A stretch of 64,000 bases of DNA from JAHEFT01 sp963766195 (GTDB lineage Bacteria > Pseudomonadota > Gammaproteobacteria > Xanthomonadales > SZUA-36). Positions 39,952 to 48,005 of the stretch are shown one piece after another. The position numbers and the translations under genes are program-made. Every line of letters starts with the position of its first letter. Position 1 is the first letter of the stretch. The notes beneath the pieces were generated by a model, which was not told the origin of the DNA, searched no databases, and saw nothing but the letters and a program-made list of their open reading frames with translations. Location of the stretch: contig CAVXYY010000012.1 of assembly GCA_963766195.1 (NCBI GenBank), positions 1-64,000 of the forward strand, written 5' to 3'.

Positions 39952-41935
39952 CTACCAGTGAATACCCCTCATCAGGCTGGCGAACGCCACCTGTTCCTGT
40001 GATGCAACCGCCTGGTGGTCGCTCAATCCTTTTGCCGCCGCAGAGTCCGGGAACATCCGGAAAGCGCTGTTCATGACCACTTCGGAGACTTTCGGCGCAA
40101 CAGCGTGCAACACCTGGGCGAATATTCCCAGCCTTGTCGCGATGCGTTGGGGTTTGAAAATAATGGCTTGCTTGACCATCGCGGCCGCTTCTTCGGGCGT
40201 TATGGTCGGAACGTTTTCGTAAATCTTGGTTGGCGCGATCATCGGCGTCCGGACCAGCGGCATGTTGATGGTCGTGAACCGGATTCCCGTATCGCTGAAC
40301 TCGGAGCATGCACAGCGTGAGAAGGCATCAAGCGCCGCCTTTGAAGCCACGTAAGCCGAGAAACGCGGTGCATTGGACAACACACCGATCGATGAAATAT
40401 TGATGATATGGCCGCTACGCTTCTTCTCCATGACCGGCAATACGCCCATGATCATGCGCAGGCTGCCGAAATAGTTGAGCGCCATGACACGCTCATAATC
40501 ATGGAACCGGTCATAGGAGAGGTTGATGGACCGGCGAATGGACCGCCCGGCATTATTGACCAGGATGTCGATGGAGCCCATTTCCGAGAAAATCTGTTCG
40601 AGCACCTTGTCGCAGGCCTCCATTTCCGCCAGGTCCGCTGAAAAAGCCCGGATTTCTCCGCCTTCTTCCTCGATTTCACGCAGCGTGTTCAGCAAGCTTC
40701 TGTTTATCCCGGGCCACGATGGCCACCCGGGCGCCCGCACGTGCGAGCATCAGGGCGGTGGCATGACCAATTCCCGACGAACCGCCGGTCACCACGACTA
40801 CCTTGCCACCGACATGACCCCGAAGGCTTCTGTCGATAAAAAGATCCGGATCGAGGTGCCGCTCCCAGTAGTCCCATAATCTCCAGGCATACTCATCCAG
40901 TCGCGGTACCGAGATGCCGGTCTTTTTAAGCAGTTTCTGGGTATCCCTCGAATCGAATTTGGTCGGGTAGTTGATGAACTTCAGCACATCGGGCGGCATG
41001 CCGAGATCCTTGAGCACCTCGCGATAAATCCTGCGCACCGGCGGAAGCATCATCAGCCCCTGCTTGATGGCGCCCGGGATGAAACTGAAAATTCGCGCAT
41101 CCAGTCGCATGCTCATCTGCGGGGCATGGGCGGCCTCGGCAAACAGGTTAAGAACCTCGCCAATCCTCATCGGGTTGGGGTCGGTCAGGTGAAAACATCT
41201 GCCGTCATGCCGGGGCAGATGGGCAATGTGGTCCATGGCCTTGACCACGTAGTCCACCGGGACGATATTCAGCCGCCCCCCTTCAAGACCAATGGTGGGC
41301 ATCCAGGCCGGCAAAGCCCGCCGCATTTTCTGGATCAGCTTGAAGAAATAATAAGGGCCGTCGATCTTGTCGATTTCGCCCGTTTGCGAATCGCCAACGA
41401 CGATTCCGGGACGGTAAATGCGCCACGGGATATTGCATTTGCGGCGGACCAGGCCCTCGGCGTCGTGCTTCGTGCGGAAATAGGGATTGTCCAGCCCGAT
41501 GGCCTCGTCGAACATGTCTTCGGTAAACGTGCCCGGATACAGGCCAGCCGCAGCTATGGAACTGACATGATGAAACCGGTGGGCTTTCAATGTCTCGGCC
41601 AGGCGAATCGCGTAACCGGTGCCCTTGGTGTTGACCGCTTCCTGTGTTTCGGCATCCGCCTTCAGGTCATAGATGGCCGCCAGGTGAAAAAAGTGGACGA
41701 TTTTTCCTTCCAGCTCTTTGCGTTGCCCGGGTGAAAGGCCCAGGAAGGGCTTGGTCAGATCACCGGTAACGGGAACGATTTTAGCGGCGGCATTGCCCCA
41801 ACGGGATTTCAGCCGTTCCAGCTTTTCCATCGAATCCTTGCGCACAAGGACGTAAACCTTTCCGCGGCGTTTAAGCAATAGGCTGATCAAATTGTGGCCG
41901 ATAAAACCGGTTCCACCCGTTACGAAATAACTCAT
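39952..41935 (-). CDS. Two-domain fatty acyl-CoA reductase (alcohol-forming type; 1 frameshift)
   Basis: About 660 residues rebuilt. N-terminal FAR/NAD_binding_4 domain (VTGGTGFIGHNL, FHHVSSIAAAGLYPG, catalytic YFRTK, RIYRPGIVVGDSQTGEIDKIDGPYYF, GGRLNIVPVDYVV) and C-terminal SDR domain (VVTGGSSGIGHATAL, ILVNNAGRSIRRSINLSYDRFHD, catalytic YVASK, MRGIHW at the end). Layout, length and these blocks match, from memory, the Marinobacter reductase that turns acyl-CoA to fatty alcohol for wax esters. One extra T near 40697 splits the frame between KQKL and LNTLREIEEEGG. Divergent from the acyl-CoA-binding protein gene. Substrate chain length is not predictable here. Confidence 0.88.
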
Positions 41936-41961
41936 GTGGTTTAGCTCCAGAATCCTTGAGA

Positions 41962-41977
41962 TGATACGATCATATCA
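41962..41977. promoter_or_regulatory. 16-bp palindrome in the divergent acyl-CoA reductase / ACBP promoter
   Basis: TGATACGATCATATCA: 14 of 16 bases obey dyad symmetry around GATC, with perfect TGATA/TATCA arms. It sits in the middle of the 91-bp gap (41936-42026) between the divergent genes, next to a TetR gene two positions away, so it is a good operator candidate. On the minus strand it contains TATGAT, a possible -10 box for the reductase. Confidence 0.55.
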
Positions 41978-42026
41978 GAACATCCGGAATCGGGTGATGG
42001 CTGAAATCAAGCGGGAGAAACATGAC

Positions 42027-42291
42027 ATGAATACCGCGAAAGACGAGTTCGAAGCGGCTGCCAGCGCGGCCAAGTCCCTGCCACAAAGGCCGGATGACCA
42101 GACCATGCTGAAACTCTATGCCTTGTACAAGCAGGGCTCAGCGGGTGATGTGACCGGCGCAAAGCCCGGGTTTTTCGATTTCGTCGGTTCTGCGAAATTC
42201 GAAGCCTGGGAGAAACTGAAAGGCACTTCACGTGAAGCGGCCCGCAGCCAGTACGTCGAATCTGATCAAAAAACTCGGCGGCAAATTCTGA
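42027..42291 (+). CDS. Acyl-CoA-binding protein (ACBP; 1 frameshift)
   Basis: About 87 residues rebuilt: FEAAASAAKSLPQRPDDQTMLKLYALYKQGSAGDV, PGFFDFVGSAKFEAWEKLKGTSREAARSQYV, then NLIKKLGGKF after one extra G near 42258. These are the signature helices of ACBP, including the LYALYKQ and KxxAW acyl-CoA contacts. It binds long-chain acyl-CoA in the cytosol and could hand it to the divergent reductase or to the wax ester synthase. ATG 42027 is chosen for GGGAGAA ten bases upstream. The family is common in eukaryotes and patchy in bacteria. Confidence 0.88.
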
Positions 42292-42312
42292 CCCGCCGGG
42301 GCGGGCTGCAAC

Positions 42313-42954
42313 ATGGCGAAGCGCGACACCCGGGAATTGATCCTGTCCACCAGCCTGGAGCTGTTCAACCTGTATGGAGAGCCGCATGTCACGACCAACC
42401 ACATTGCCGATGAAGCCGACATCAGCCCGGGCAACCTGTATTACCATTTCCGAAGCAAGGACGATATCGTTATCGAGTTATTCAAACGCTTCCTGGCGCG
42501 CTTTCAACCCCTGGTCGAAATACCGGAACAACTGCTGCAACACGCCGAAGACCTCTGGTTCCAGCTTCACCTGAGTTTCGAACTCAAGGGTGAGTTCCGT
42601 TTCCTTTACCGCAACCTGTCGGACCTTACTGCCCGGATCCCCAACCTGGACCGGGCCATGCGTGGACTGCTGAAACGTGAACGTCAATCAGCCTGGAATT
42701 CCATAACCGGCCTGGAACAAACCGGCGTCATGACTATCGACAGCCTGCAAAAAGAAATGTTGGTGGATGGCATTCTGATGTCACTGACGTACTGGATTCC
42801 CTTTTCGGAGATGTTCGACCCGGATGGAATGGAGGACAGCTCAATCCAGACCCGGGCCATTGCACGAGCGCTTTCGATCCTGACCCCCCATCTGCGGGAG
42901 CCGGAGCGAAGCCAGTTCAAGGAACTCGCTTACCAATACCTGTTGCATGATTGA
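42313..42954 (+). CDS. TetR-family transcriptional regulator
   Basis: 213 residues. N-terminal helix-turn-helix typical of TetR: RELILSTSLELFNLYGEPHVTTNHIADEADISPGNLYYHFRSKDDIVIELF. The ligand-binding half is helical and hydrophobic (FQLHLSFELKGEFRFLYRNL, MLVDGILMSLTYWIPF). It starts 21 bases after the ACBP stop and is probably co-transcribed. Given its neighbours, an acyl-CoA or fatty acid ligand and control through the palindrome at 41962 are plausible but unproven. Unbroken. Confidence 0.9.
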   Translation: MAKRDTRELILSTSLELFNLYGEPHVTTNHIADEADISPGNLYYHFRSKDDIVIELFKRFLARFQPLVEIPEQLLQHAEDLWFQLHLSFELKGEFRFLYRNLSDLTARIPNLDRAMRGLLKRERQSAWNSITGLEQTGVMTIDSLQKEMLVDGILMSLTYWIPFSEMFDPDGMEDSSIQTRAIARALSILTPHLREPERSQFKELAYQYLLHD

Positions 42955-42968
42955 CCGCAGGTTCCTTT

Positions 42969-42997
42969 AAAAAAAGAGGCCGGCGGGGTGCCGGCCT
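42969..42997 (-). terminator. Terminator for the phasin gene (minus strand)
   Basis: Stem AGGCCGGC / GCCGGCCT (42977-42984 and 42990-42997) with a 5-nt loop. Read on the minus strand it is followed by CTCTTTTTTT. It may serve both strands weakly, since the TetR gene ends 22 bases to its left. Confidence 0.8.
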
Positions 42998-43005
42998 TAA
43001 AAGAG

Positions 43006-43050
43006 ATATCAGGGGGGTCCTGATATGAACTGTCCCGTCCACTCCGGGAC
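43006..43050. promoter_or_regulatory. Two further hairpins after the phasin stop
   Basis: ATATCAGG / CCTGATAT (43006-43013, 43019-43026; perfect 8 bp) and GTCCCG / CGGGAC (43032-43037, 43045-43050; perfect 6 bp). Together with the terminator they make three stems in 80 bases between the convergent TetR and phasin genes, suggesting a structured 3' end of the phasin mRNA. Confidence 0.5.
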
Positions 43051-43073
43051 GGGGCAGAACCTTGATTGGAAAC

Positions 43074-43961
43074 TCAGGCTGCCGTCGGGGCTGCCGCAGT
43101 TTCTGCTTTCTTTTCAGTCGTCGGTGTCACGGCCGCCGGAGCAACCACCTTGGCGACCGGAGCCTTCACCGCCAGTTTCTGGGGAGCGGTTTTTTTCACG
43201 GCCGCTTTCTTGCGCGCCAATTTCTTGGGTGCGGCCTTCTTGGCTACGGCCTTCTTGGCTACGGCCTTCTTGGCTACGGCCTTCTTGGCCACGGCCTTCT
43301 TGGCTACGGCCTTCTTGGCTACGGCCTTCTTGGCTACGGCTTTCTTGGCTACGGCTTTCTTGGGCGCAGCTTTAACAGCAGCGGCTTTCGGTTTGCCGGG
43401 ATTCACTTTCTTGTCAAGTTCCGCAAGCTTGCGGGAAAGCTCCTGAACGCGCTTCGACAACTTGTCCTGGTCATCCTGGGTCGGCAGACCAAGGCGTGAC
43501 AAAACGCGGCTCACTCGCTCGTCGAAAATATTTTCCAGCTTGTCCCAATTGTCACTGGTCTGTTTGCGGACGGTTTCCGCCTGGTTACGAACGACGTCGA
43601 ACCGTGAATCAATATCTCCACTCATATCCTTAACGCGGGTTTTAAGTTCGCCGCTGATATCTTTTACACGGGATTCGATTTCGCCGCGAAAATCCTTGAC
43701 GCGGGTTTCGAATTCACCGCGAATGTCTTCAAATGCGCCTTCAACGTCTTTCCGTGTCCGTTTCTCGACCTTGCTGCCTTCCTTGACCAGCTTGTCAAAG
43801 AACTTGTTGCCTTCGTCGAGAATTTTCTCGCCTTCCTGTTGCGCGACACTGAATGCACCGAGTCCGGCCAGCCAGATATCCCGCGCAGATTCTACAACCG
43901 GGTTTTCAGCCTTGCGGGCAACCGGTTTACGTTGTACTTTCTTCTTTAGTTTCTTAACCAT
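43074..43961 (-). CDS. Phasin family protein with AAKK-rich C-terminal tail (PhaF-like)
   Basis: 295 residues, unbroken. N-terminal phasin domain (VESARDIWLAGLGAFSVAQQEGEKILDEGNKFFDKLVKEGSKVE), followed by a long coiled-coil region with repeating heptad-like units (RVKDFRGEIESRVKDISGELKTRVKDMSGDIDSRFD). The tail from about residue 195 is a lysine/alanine-rich histone H1-like chain with eight exact AVAKK units. PhaF of Pseudomonas has the same plan: it coats PHA granules and binds nucleoid DNA. Strong AAAGGAGG ribosome site before ATG 43961. No PHA synthase is in the window. It may coat PHA or wax ester inclusions. Confidence 0.88.
   Translation of the reverse strand: MVKKLKKKVQRKPVARKAENPVVESARDIWLAGLGAFSVAQQEGEKILDEGNKFFDKLVKEGSKVEKRTRKDVEGAFEDIRGEFETRVKDFRGEIESRVKDISGELKTRVKDMSGDIDSRFDVVRNQAETVRKQTSDNWDKLENIFDERVSRVLSRLGLPTQDDQDKLSKRVQELSRKLAELDKKVNPGKPKAAAVKAAPKKAVAKKAVAKKAVAKKAVAKKAVAKKAVAKKAVAKKAVAKKAAPKKLARKKAAVKKTAPQKLAVKAPVAKVVAPAAVTPTTEKKAETAAAPTAA
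43237..43356 (-). repeat. Eight tandem 15-bp units encoding AVAKK
   Basis: Eight head-to-tail copies of TTCTTGGCTACGGCC (plus-strand reading) with single third-position changes in copies 4, 7 and 8. All lie in frame in the phasin tail. The near identity of DNA suggests expansion and contraction by slippage, so copy number likely varies between strains. Confidence 0.9.
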
Positions 43962-44002
43962 GACATCCTCCTTTCAGGGTGCTTTTGTGAATTTACGGTC
44001 CC

Positions 44003-44008
44003 ATTGTA
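44003..44008 (-). promoter_or_regulatory. Possible -10 box of the phasin promoter
   Basis: TACAAT on the minus strand, 42 bases before the phasin ATG. The -35 region is weak (GTGATT at about 17 bases). The 76-bp gap is shared with the divergent TPR gene. Confidence 0.35.
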
Positions 44009-44037
44009 GAAACCGAAATTAGAGCAATCACACTAAT

Positions 44038-44811
44038 ATGCATAAATGGAAAAGCTTTCCTCACGACAACTCCGGCTTCCGTTACCCGGGAACAAAACTC
44101 AAAGGCGCCTGGGCAGATTTGCACCGCGGTGACAAGGAGCCGTTCCCCGAAGACAAGGACTTGCAGGAAGCCTGGCGGTGTTTTCATCGAGGGGACTTTC
44201 AAAAGGCGGTCGAACTGGCGGATGCATTCGGCCCGGCCGGACACGCGGTAGCCAACAAGGCTACCGGGATTTACGCAACCTATCTTGAACCTGACCCCAA
44301 ACGCCAGTCCGACTGTTTCAAGTCGGCCATTGCCCGGGCGGAAAAGGCGATTGCCCGGTTTCCGGATGATCCCAACGCGCACTATTTTCATGCATTCAAC
44401 CTGGGCCGTTACAGCCAGAGCATCTCGATCGTCAAGGCACTGAAGCAAGGTGTCGGCGGAAAGATTCTGAACAGCCTGCAGCAGGCGCTCGCGCTACAAC
44501 CAAAGCATGCAGAGGCGCACACGGCGATGGCCATGTACCACGCTGAAATCATCGACAAGATCGGCAAACTGATTGGCGGAGTCACCTATGGCGCGAGTGA
44601 ATCAAAGGCACTGGAGCATTTCAGGCTTGCCCTGGAGATCACGCCGCGAGCACCGATCGCACACATTGAATACGGTAACGGTCTGTACCTGCTTTATGGA
44701 GAACGCAAGCTGGACCAGGTTGCCGAATGCTATGAAACGGCGTCGGAGCTGGAGCCACTTGACGCCATGGAGAAACTGGACGTCGAGGCGGCGCTTGCGG
44801 AATTGGAGTAA
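44038..44811 (+). CDS. TPR-like protein of unknown function
   Basis: 257 residues, no signal peptide. Helical repeats resembling tetratricopeptide units: EAWRCFHRGDFQKAVELADAFG, SAIARAEKAIARFPDDPNAHYFHAFNLGRYSQ, SLQQALALQPKHAEAHTAMAMYHAE, ALEHFRLALEITPRAPIAHIEYGNGLYLLYGE. Such proteins are scaffolds. It is divergent from the phasin and 79 bases before the HerA-type ATPase, which has its own likely promoter. Role unknown; a link to granules is only positional. Confidence 0.75.
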   Translation: MHKWKSFPHDNSGFRYPGTKLKGAWADLHRGDKEPFPEDKDLQEAWRCFHRGDFQKAVELADAFGPAGHAVANKATGIYATYLEPDPKRQSDCFKSAIARAEKAIARFPDDPNAHYFHAFNLGRYSQSISIVKALKQGVGGKILNSLQQALALQPKHAEAHTAMAMYHAEIIDKIGKLIGGVTYGASESKALEHFRLALEITPRAPIAHIEYGNGLYLLYGERKLDQVAECYETASELEPLDAMEKLDVEAALAELE

Positions 44812-44834
44812 ATCTTCAAAGTAGGCGGAAATCC

Positions 44835-44863
44835 TTTACAAAACACTCGATTTATCATAGATT
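44835..44863 (+). promoter_or_regulatory. Sigma70-type promoter for the HerA-type ATPase
   Basis: TTTACA (44835-44840), 17-base spacer, TAGATT (44858-44863), followed 27 bases later by the ATG at 44891 with AGGGAT as ribosome site. Confidence 0.55.
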
Positions 44864-44890
44864 TAGTTTGGATATTAACAGGGATGTATC

Positions 44891-46534
44891 ATGATTAGCG
44901 AGAAAAACACTCTCATCGGCCACCTCATTGAAGCCAACGGGGCTGATTTTGTTGCCCAATTGATCTCTGAAGACGAAGGCTTCGTACCCGAAGTAACCAT
45001 TGATGATGTCGAGATCAGGATCGGCCAGATCGGCTCCTACCTGATGGTGCGGCAAACGGGCACTTACGTGATCGTCATCGTGGAAAGCATGTGGCAGGAA
45101 GTGGATCCGGAAGGCCAGTTGGTGCGCATGCTGCGGGTCAACCCGCTTGGCGAAATTACTGCGAAAGGTGGATTTGAGCGCGGCGTCGCGCATTTTCCGA
45201 CCACCGGCGCCGAGTTACACATGGTTACCGCTTCCACGCTGGAAGTACTGTTTTCCAAGTACAGTGCGGCCGATTTCAAGGTCGGCAAACTCAGCGCCTT
45301 CGATACGGTCGATGTTTATATCGATCCGGACGCCTTCTTCGGGCGACACGCGGCCATCCTGGGACAATCGGGTTCCGGTAAATCCTGGTCGGTGACCAGT
45401 TTTATCCAGTCTACCCTCAAGTCCATGCCGAACGCGCACGTGATCATCCTGGACTTGCATGGCGAGTATGGAACCAAGGACTGGGATGACAGCACCAGGC
45501 CACCGTTCCCGGAATCCAAGGTTCGCTGCATCAAGGCCAGGGACCTGGAGATTCCTTACTGGTTGCTGACCTATGAAGAACTCATCGAGTTGTTGATCGA
45601 TCCTGACGACCCGAATGCTTCGGTCCAGATAGCCTACCTCCGGGGCTCACTGCTCGAACTGAAAAGGGAGGCCAACAAGCATCTCGACCTCGGCCATATC
45701 ACCGTCGACTCACCGATTTTTTTCTCGATGGAAGACCTGGTCGCCCGTTTCAAGTTTGCCAATGAGACCACGGCTGACTTCGGCAAGACAAAAACTGCAC
45801 TGACCGGAAAATTCGACCAGTTGCTGGTGAAATTGCAAAGCCGCCTCAACGACACCCGTTACGACTTCCTGCTGAACCCGAAAAAACGGACTTCATCTGA
45901 TTCACTGGCCGGCTTGTTGCGGGATTTCGTCGGACTGGGCGACCAGAACGCGAAAGTGACGGTACTGGACCTCAGTTCCATTCCATTCGACCTGCACGGC
46001 ACGGTTACCGCCCAGATCGGCCGCCTGGCGTTTGAATTCAATTACTGGAACCCCCGCTGCCGCGAATTCCCGATTTTCGTGGTGGCCGAGGAAGCCCACT
46101 CGTACATTCCCAGGGACCGTGTCGGTGGCCACAAGGGCGCCCGGCGCAGTTTTGAACGCATTGCGAAAGCCGGTCGTAAATACGCGGTCGGCCTGTGCGT
46201 CGTCAGCCAGCGGCCGAATGAACTGTCGGAAACCGTGCTGGCCCAGTGCAGCACTTTTATCTGCCTGCGTATCACCAACCCCGATGACCAGGAATACGTG
46301 CGCGCACTGGTGCCCGACGCGGCACGCGGAATCCTCGAGGCGCTGACTTCACTGGCCCAGGGTGAGGCGATTGCCACCGGTGAAGGCGTGCCGATGCCGG
46401 TACGGTTCCGGGTCACCATGCCCAATCCGCCGCCCAATGCACAGAGCATTGAATACGCCGGCATGTGGAAAAATGGCCCCGAGGATGTCGATGTCGAGCA
46501 TATTGTCGACTGCTGGCGGCGCCAGTCGCGTTAA
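44891..46534 (+). CDS. HerA/DUF87-type ATP-binding protein
   Basis: 547 residues, unbroken. An N-terminal HAS-barrel-like beta domain (GHLIEANGADFVAQLI, VEIRIGQIGSYLMVRQ), then a RecA-like motor: Walker A GQSGSGKSWS (about 158-165), VIILDLHGEYG, Walker B FVVAEEAHSYIP and the sensor region SQRPNELSETVLAQCSTFICLRITNPDDQEYV. HerA proteins are hexameric DNA translocases, in archaea with the NurA nuclease, and in bacteria often part of defence pairs (with SIR2, DUF4297 and others). No nuclease partner is adjacent: upstream is a TPR protein, downstream a convergent acyltransferase. It may be a chromosomal stand-alone member of unknown duty. Confidence 0.88.
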   Translation: MISEKNTLIGHLIEANGADFVAQLISEDEGFVPEVTIDDVEIRIGQIGSYLMVRQTGTYVIVIVESMWQEVDPEGQLVRMLRVNPLGEITAKGGFERGVAHFPTTGAELHMVTASTLEVLFSKYSAADFKVGKLSAFDTVDVYIDPDAFFGRHAAILGQSGSGKSWSVTSFIQSTLKSMPNAHVIILDLHGEYGTKDWDDSTRPPFPESKVRCIKARDLEIPYWLLTYEELIELLIDPDDPNASVQIAYLRGSLLELKREANKHLDLGHITVDSPIFFSMEDLVARFKFANETTADFGKTKTALTGKFDQLLVKLQSRLNDTRYDFLLNPKKRTSSDSLAGLLRDFVGLGDQNAKVTVLDLSSIPFDLHGTVTAQIGRLAFEFNYWNPRCREFPIFVVAEEAHSYIPRDRVGGHKGARRSFERIAKAGRKYAVGLCVVSQRPNELSETVLAQCSTFICLRITNPDDQEYVRALVPDAARGILEALTSLAQGEAIATGEGVPMPVRFRVTMPNPPPNAQSIEYAGMWKNGPEDVDVEHIVDCWRRQSR

Positions 46535-46538
46535 GGAG

Positions 46539-48005
46539 TTAACGCCTCAGAAGTTCTTCCGCTAGCCCTGGTGAATCCGGTTCGTTAACCGGTATCATCA
46601 GGCTCAGGCAGACCAGCTTTTCGAATTCGGGCTTGAACCTCTCGATGATTTCATGAGGTTCCGGCACCAGTTTGCGGTCCGTGATGACCCCGAAAAACAC
46701 CTGGCCGTCATAGCTGAAAATGCTGATGCCCATCCCGATGCCGCCATTCTGCGGCACCCAGAACATCATATCCTTGACGCGTTTTCCCGCCAGGTACAGC
46801 GGCTGCTGTGGACCGGGCACGTTGGTCAGGACCGTGGTGGCTTTTTCGCTCAGGATGTCGAGCGCCGGTTTCTGTAGAACCGACGGACCCATTCCCAGCG
46901 CGGCCAGCAACCCGAAAGAAACGGTTGCCTGCCTGCCGCTTTTCAGTTCGTTCATCCGTTCAGTAATGCGACGCACGCGCAACAGGGGATTTCTCTCCCC
47001 GACCGGGAGGCTCAGGAAAACCAGGCCAAAATGGTTGCCCAGTTCTTTGGCATGCTCCAGCGGCCTGAGATTGACCGGAACAGTCGCGCGAATCTCGGTG
47101 TCGGCAGCAGGCTGTTCGCCCTTGGCCACCAGGTAACTGTTCAATGAACCGGTAACGGCTGAAATCAACAGGTCGTTGACCGTGCAACCCAACACCTTGC
47201 TCAGCGATTTGACTTCTGCCAATGGCAGGGGCTCTGCCCAGGCAACACGCTTTCGTGCCCCCAGCCTTCCCTTGAACAGGGTTTTCGGGTCGGGTGGCAA
47301 ACTCAGAGAATTCACGAGTTCACGGGCCAGGCCTGCGGCTTCATCCGCGTAGTGCGCCGCCCTGTCACGCTCCTGCAATACGCGGACACCCTCGCCGGCC
47401 AGCTTTCGGGACCAGAGCAGTGCCTGGTCAAGACTGTCCCTGGCCGGTTCCATCAGGCGCCGGAACACCGAAGACTTCTCGACCTGCCGGGAGCGCCATT
47501 TGTCCGGGTCCCGGGCAGCCGGCGACGGCTCCGCTGACTTGTCGGTGAGCGAAAGAAAAACCTGCACCAGGGCAATGCCATCGGCGTAACAATGATGAAT
47601 TCTCTGAACAATCACCGGGCCGCCGATGTAGTTTTCAACGTAGTGAAATTGCCAGAGTGGGCGCGACGGGTCCAGCGCCGTGCTGGCCAGGTCGCTGACA
47701 AACTCCTCGAGTTCCGCCTGGTCGGCCTTGCCAGGCAGCGCGACGCGGCGCACATGGGCATGAATTTCGAAATCCTCATCGGTGACCCACTCGGCCCCGC
47801 GTGGACGCTTCACGGCCTTTTGACGAAACCGTCTGAATGCGAGCCAGCGCGTTTCAATGGTCTCGAGCAGCTGCCTGTAGTCGAGGGGGCCTTCCAGCGT
47901 GACGACGCCGGTGATCATCATCAGGTTGGTCGGCTGCTCCATCCGCAGCCAGGCGGTATCGACCTTGTCGATGGGTTCCCTGCGCGTGGTGTAGTCCATG
48001 ACCAT
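46539..48005 (-). CDS. Wax ester synthase / diacylglycerol acyltransferase (WS/DGAT)
   Basis: 488 residues, unbroken. The active-site motif HHCYADG (137-143, HHxxxDG) fits the family, as do the N-terminal DTAWLRMEQPTNLMMI block, NDLLISAVTGSL, and TNVPGPQQPLYLAGKRV near the end. It joins fatty alcohols or diacylglycerol with acyl-CoA to give wax esters or triacylglycerol at the membrane, where lipid bodies form. The product of the acyl-CoA reductase at 39952 could be its alcohol substrate. The gene starts right after purF (no gap), so it can be transcribed with the housekeeping operon, and converges on the HerA gene. Confidence 0.92.
   Translation of the reverse strand: MVMDYTTRREPIDKVDTAWLRMEQPTNLMMITGVVTLEGPLDYRQLLETIETRWLAFRRFRQKAVKRPRGAEWVTDEDFEIHAHVRRVALPGKADQAELEEFVSDLASTALDPSRPLWQFHYVENYIGGPVIVQRIHHCYADGIALVQVFLSLTDKSAEPSPAARDPDKWRSRQVEKSSVFRRLMEPARDSLDQALLWSRKLAGEGVRVLQERDRAAHYADEAAGLARELVNSLSLPPDPKTLFKGRLGARKRVAWAEPLPLAEVKSLSKVLGCTVNDLLISAVTGSLNSYLVAKGEQPAADTEIRATVPVNLRPLEHAKELGNHFGLVFLSLPVGERNPLLRVRRITERMNELKSGRQATVSFGLLAALGMGPSVLQKPALDILSEKATTVLTNVPGPQQPLYLAGKRVKDMMFWVPQNGGIGMGISIFSYDGQVFFGVITDRKLVPEPHEIIERFKPEFEKLVCLSLMIPVNEPDSPGLAEELLRR

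Noticed and set aside
43062..43499. Glycine/tyrosine or leucine-rich repeat protein on the plus strand
   Set aside because: It is the reverse reading of the AVAKK codons of the phasin, which has a strong ribosome site and family domain.
43074..43961. Histone H1-like DNA-binding protein instead of phasin
   Set aside because: The basic tail alone would fit, but the first 60 residues match the phasin domain and the middle is a long coiled coil, so a PhaF-like phasin explains the whole protein.
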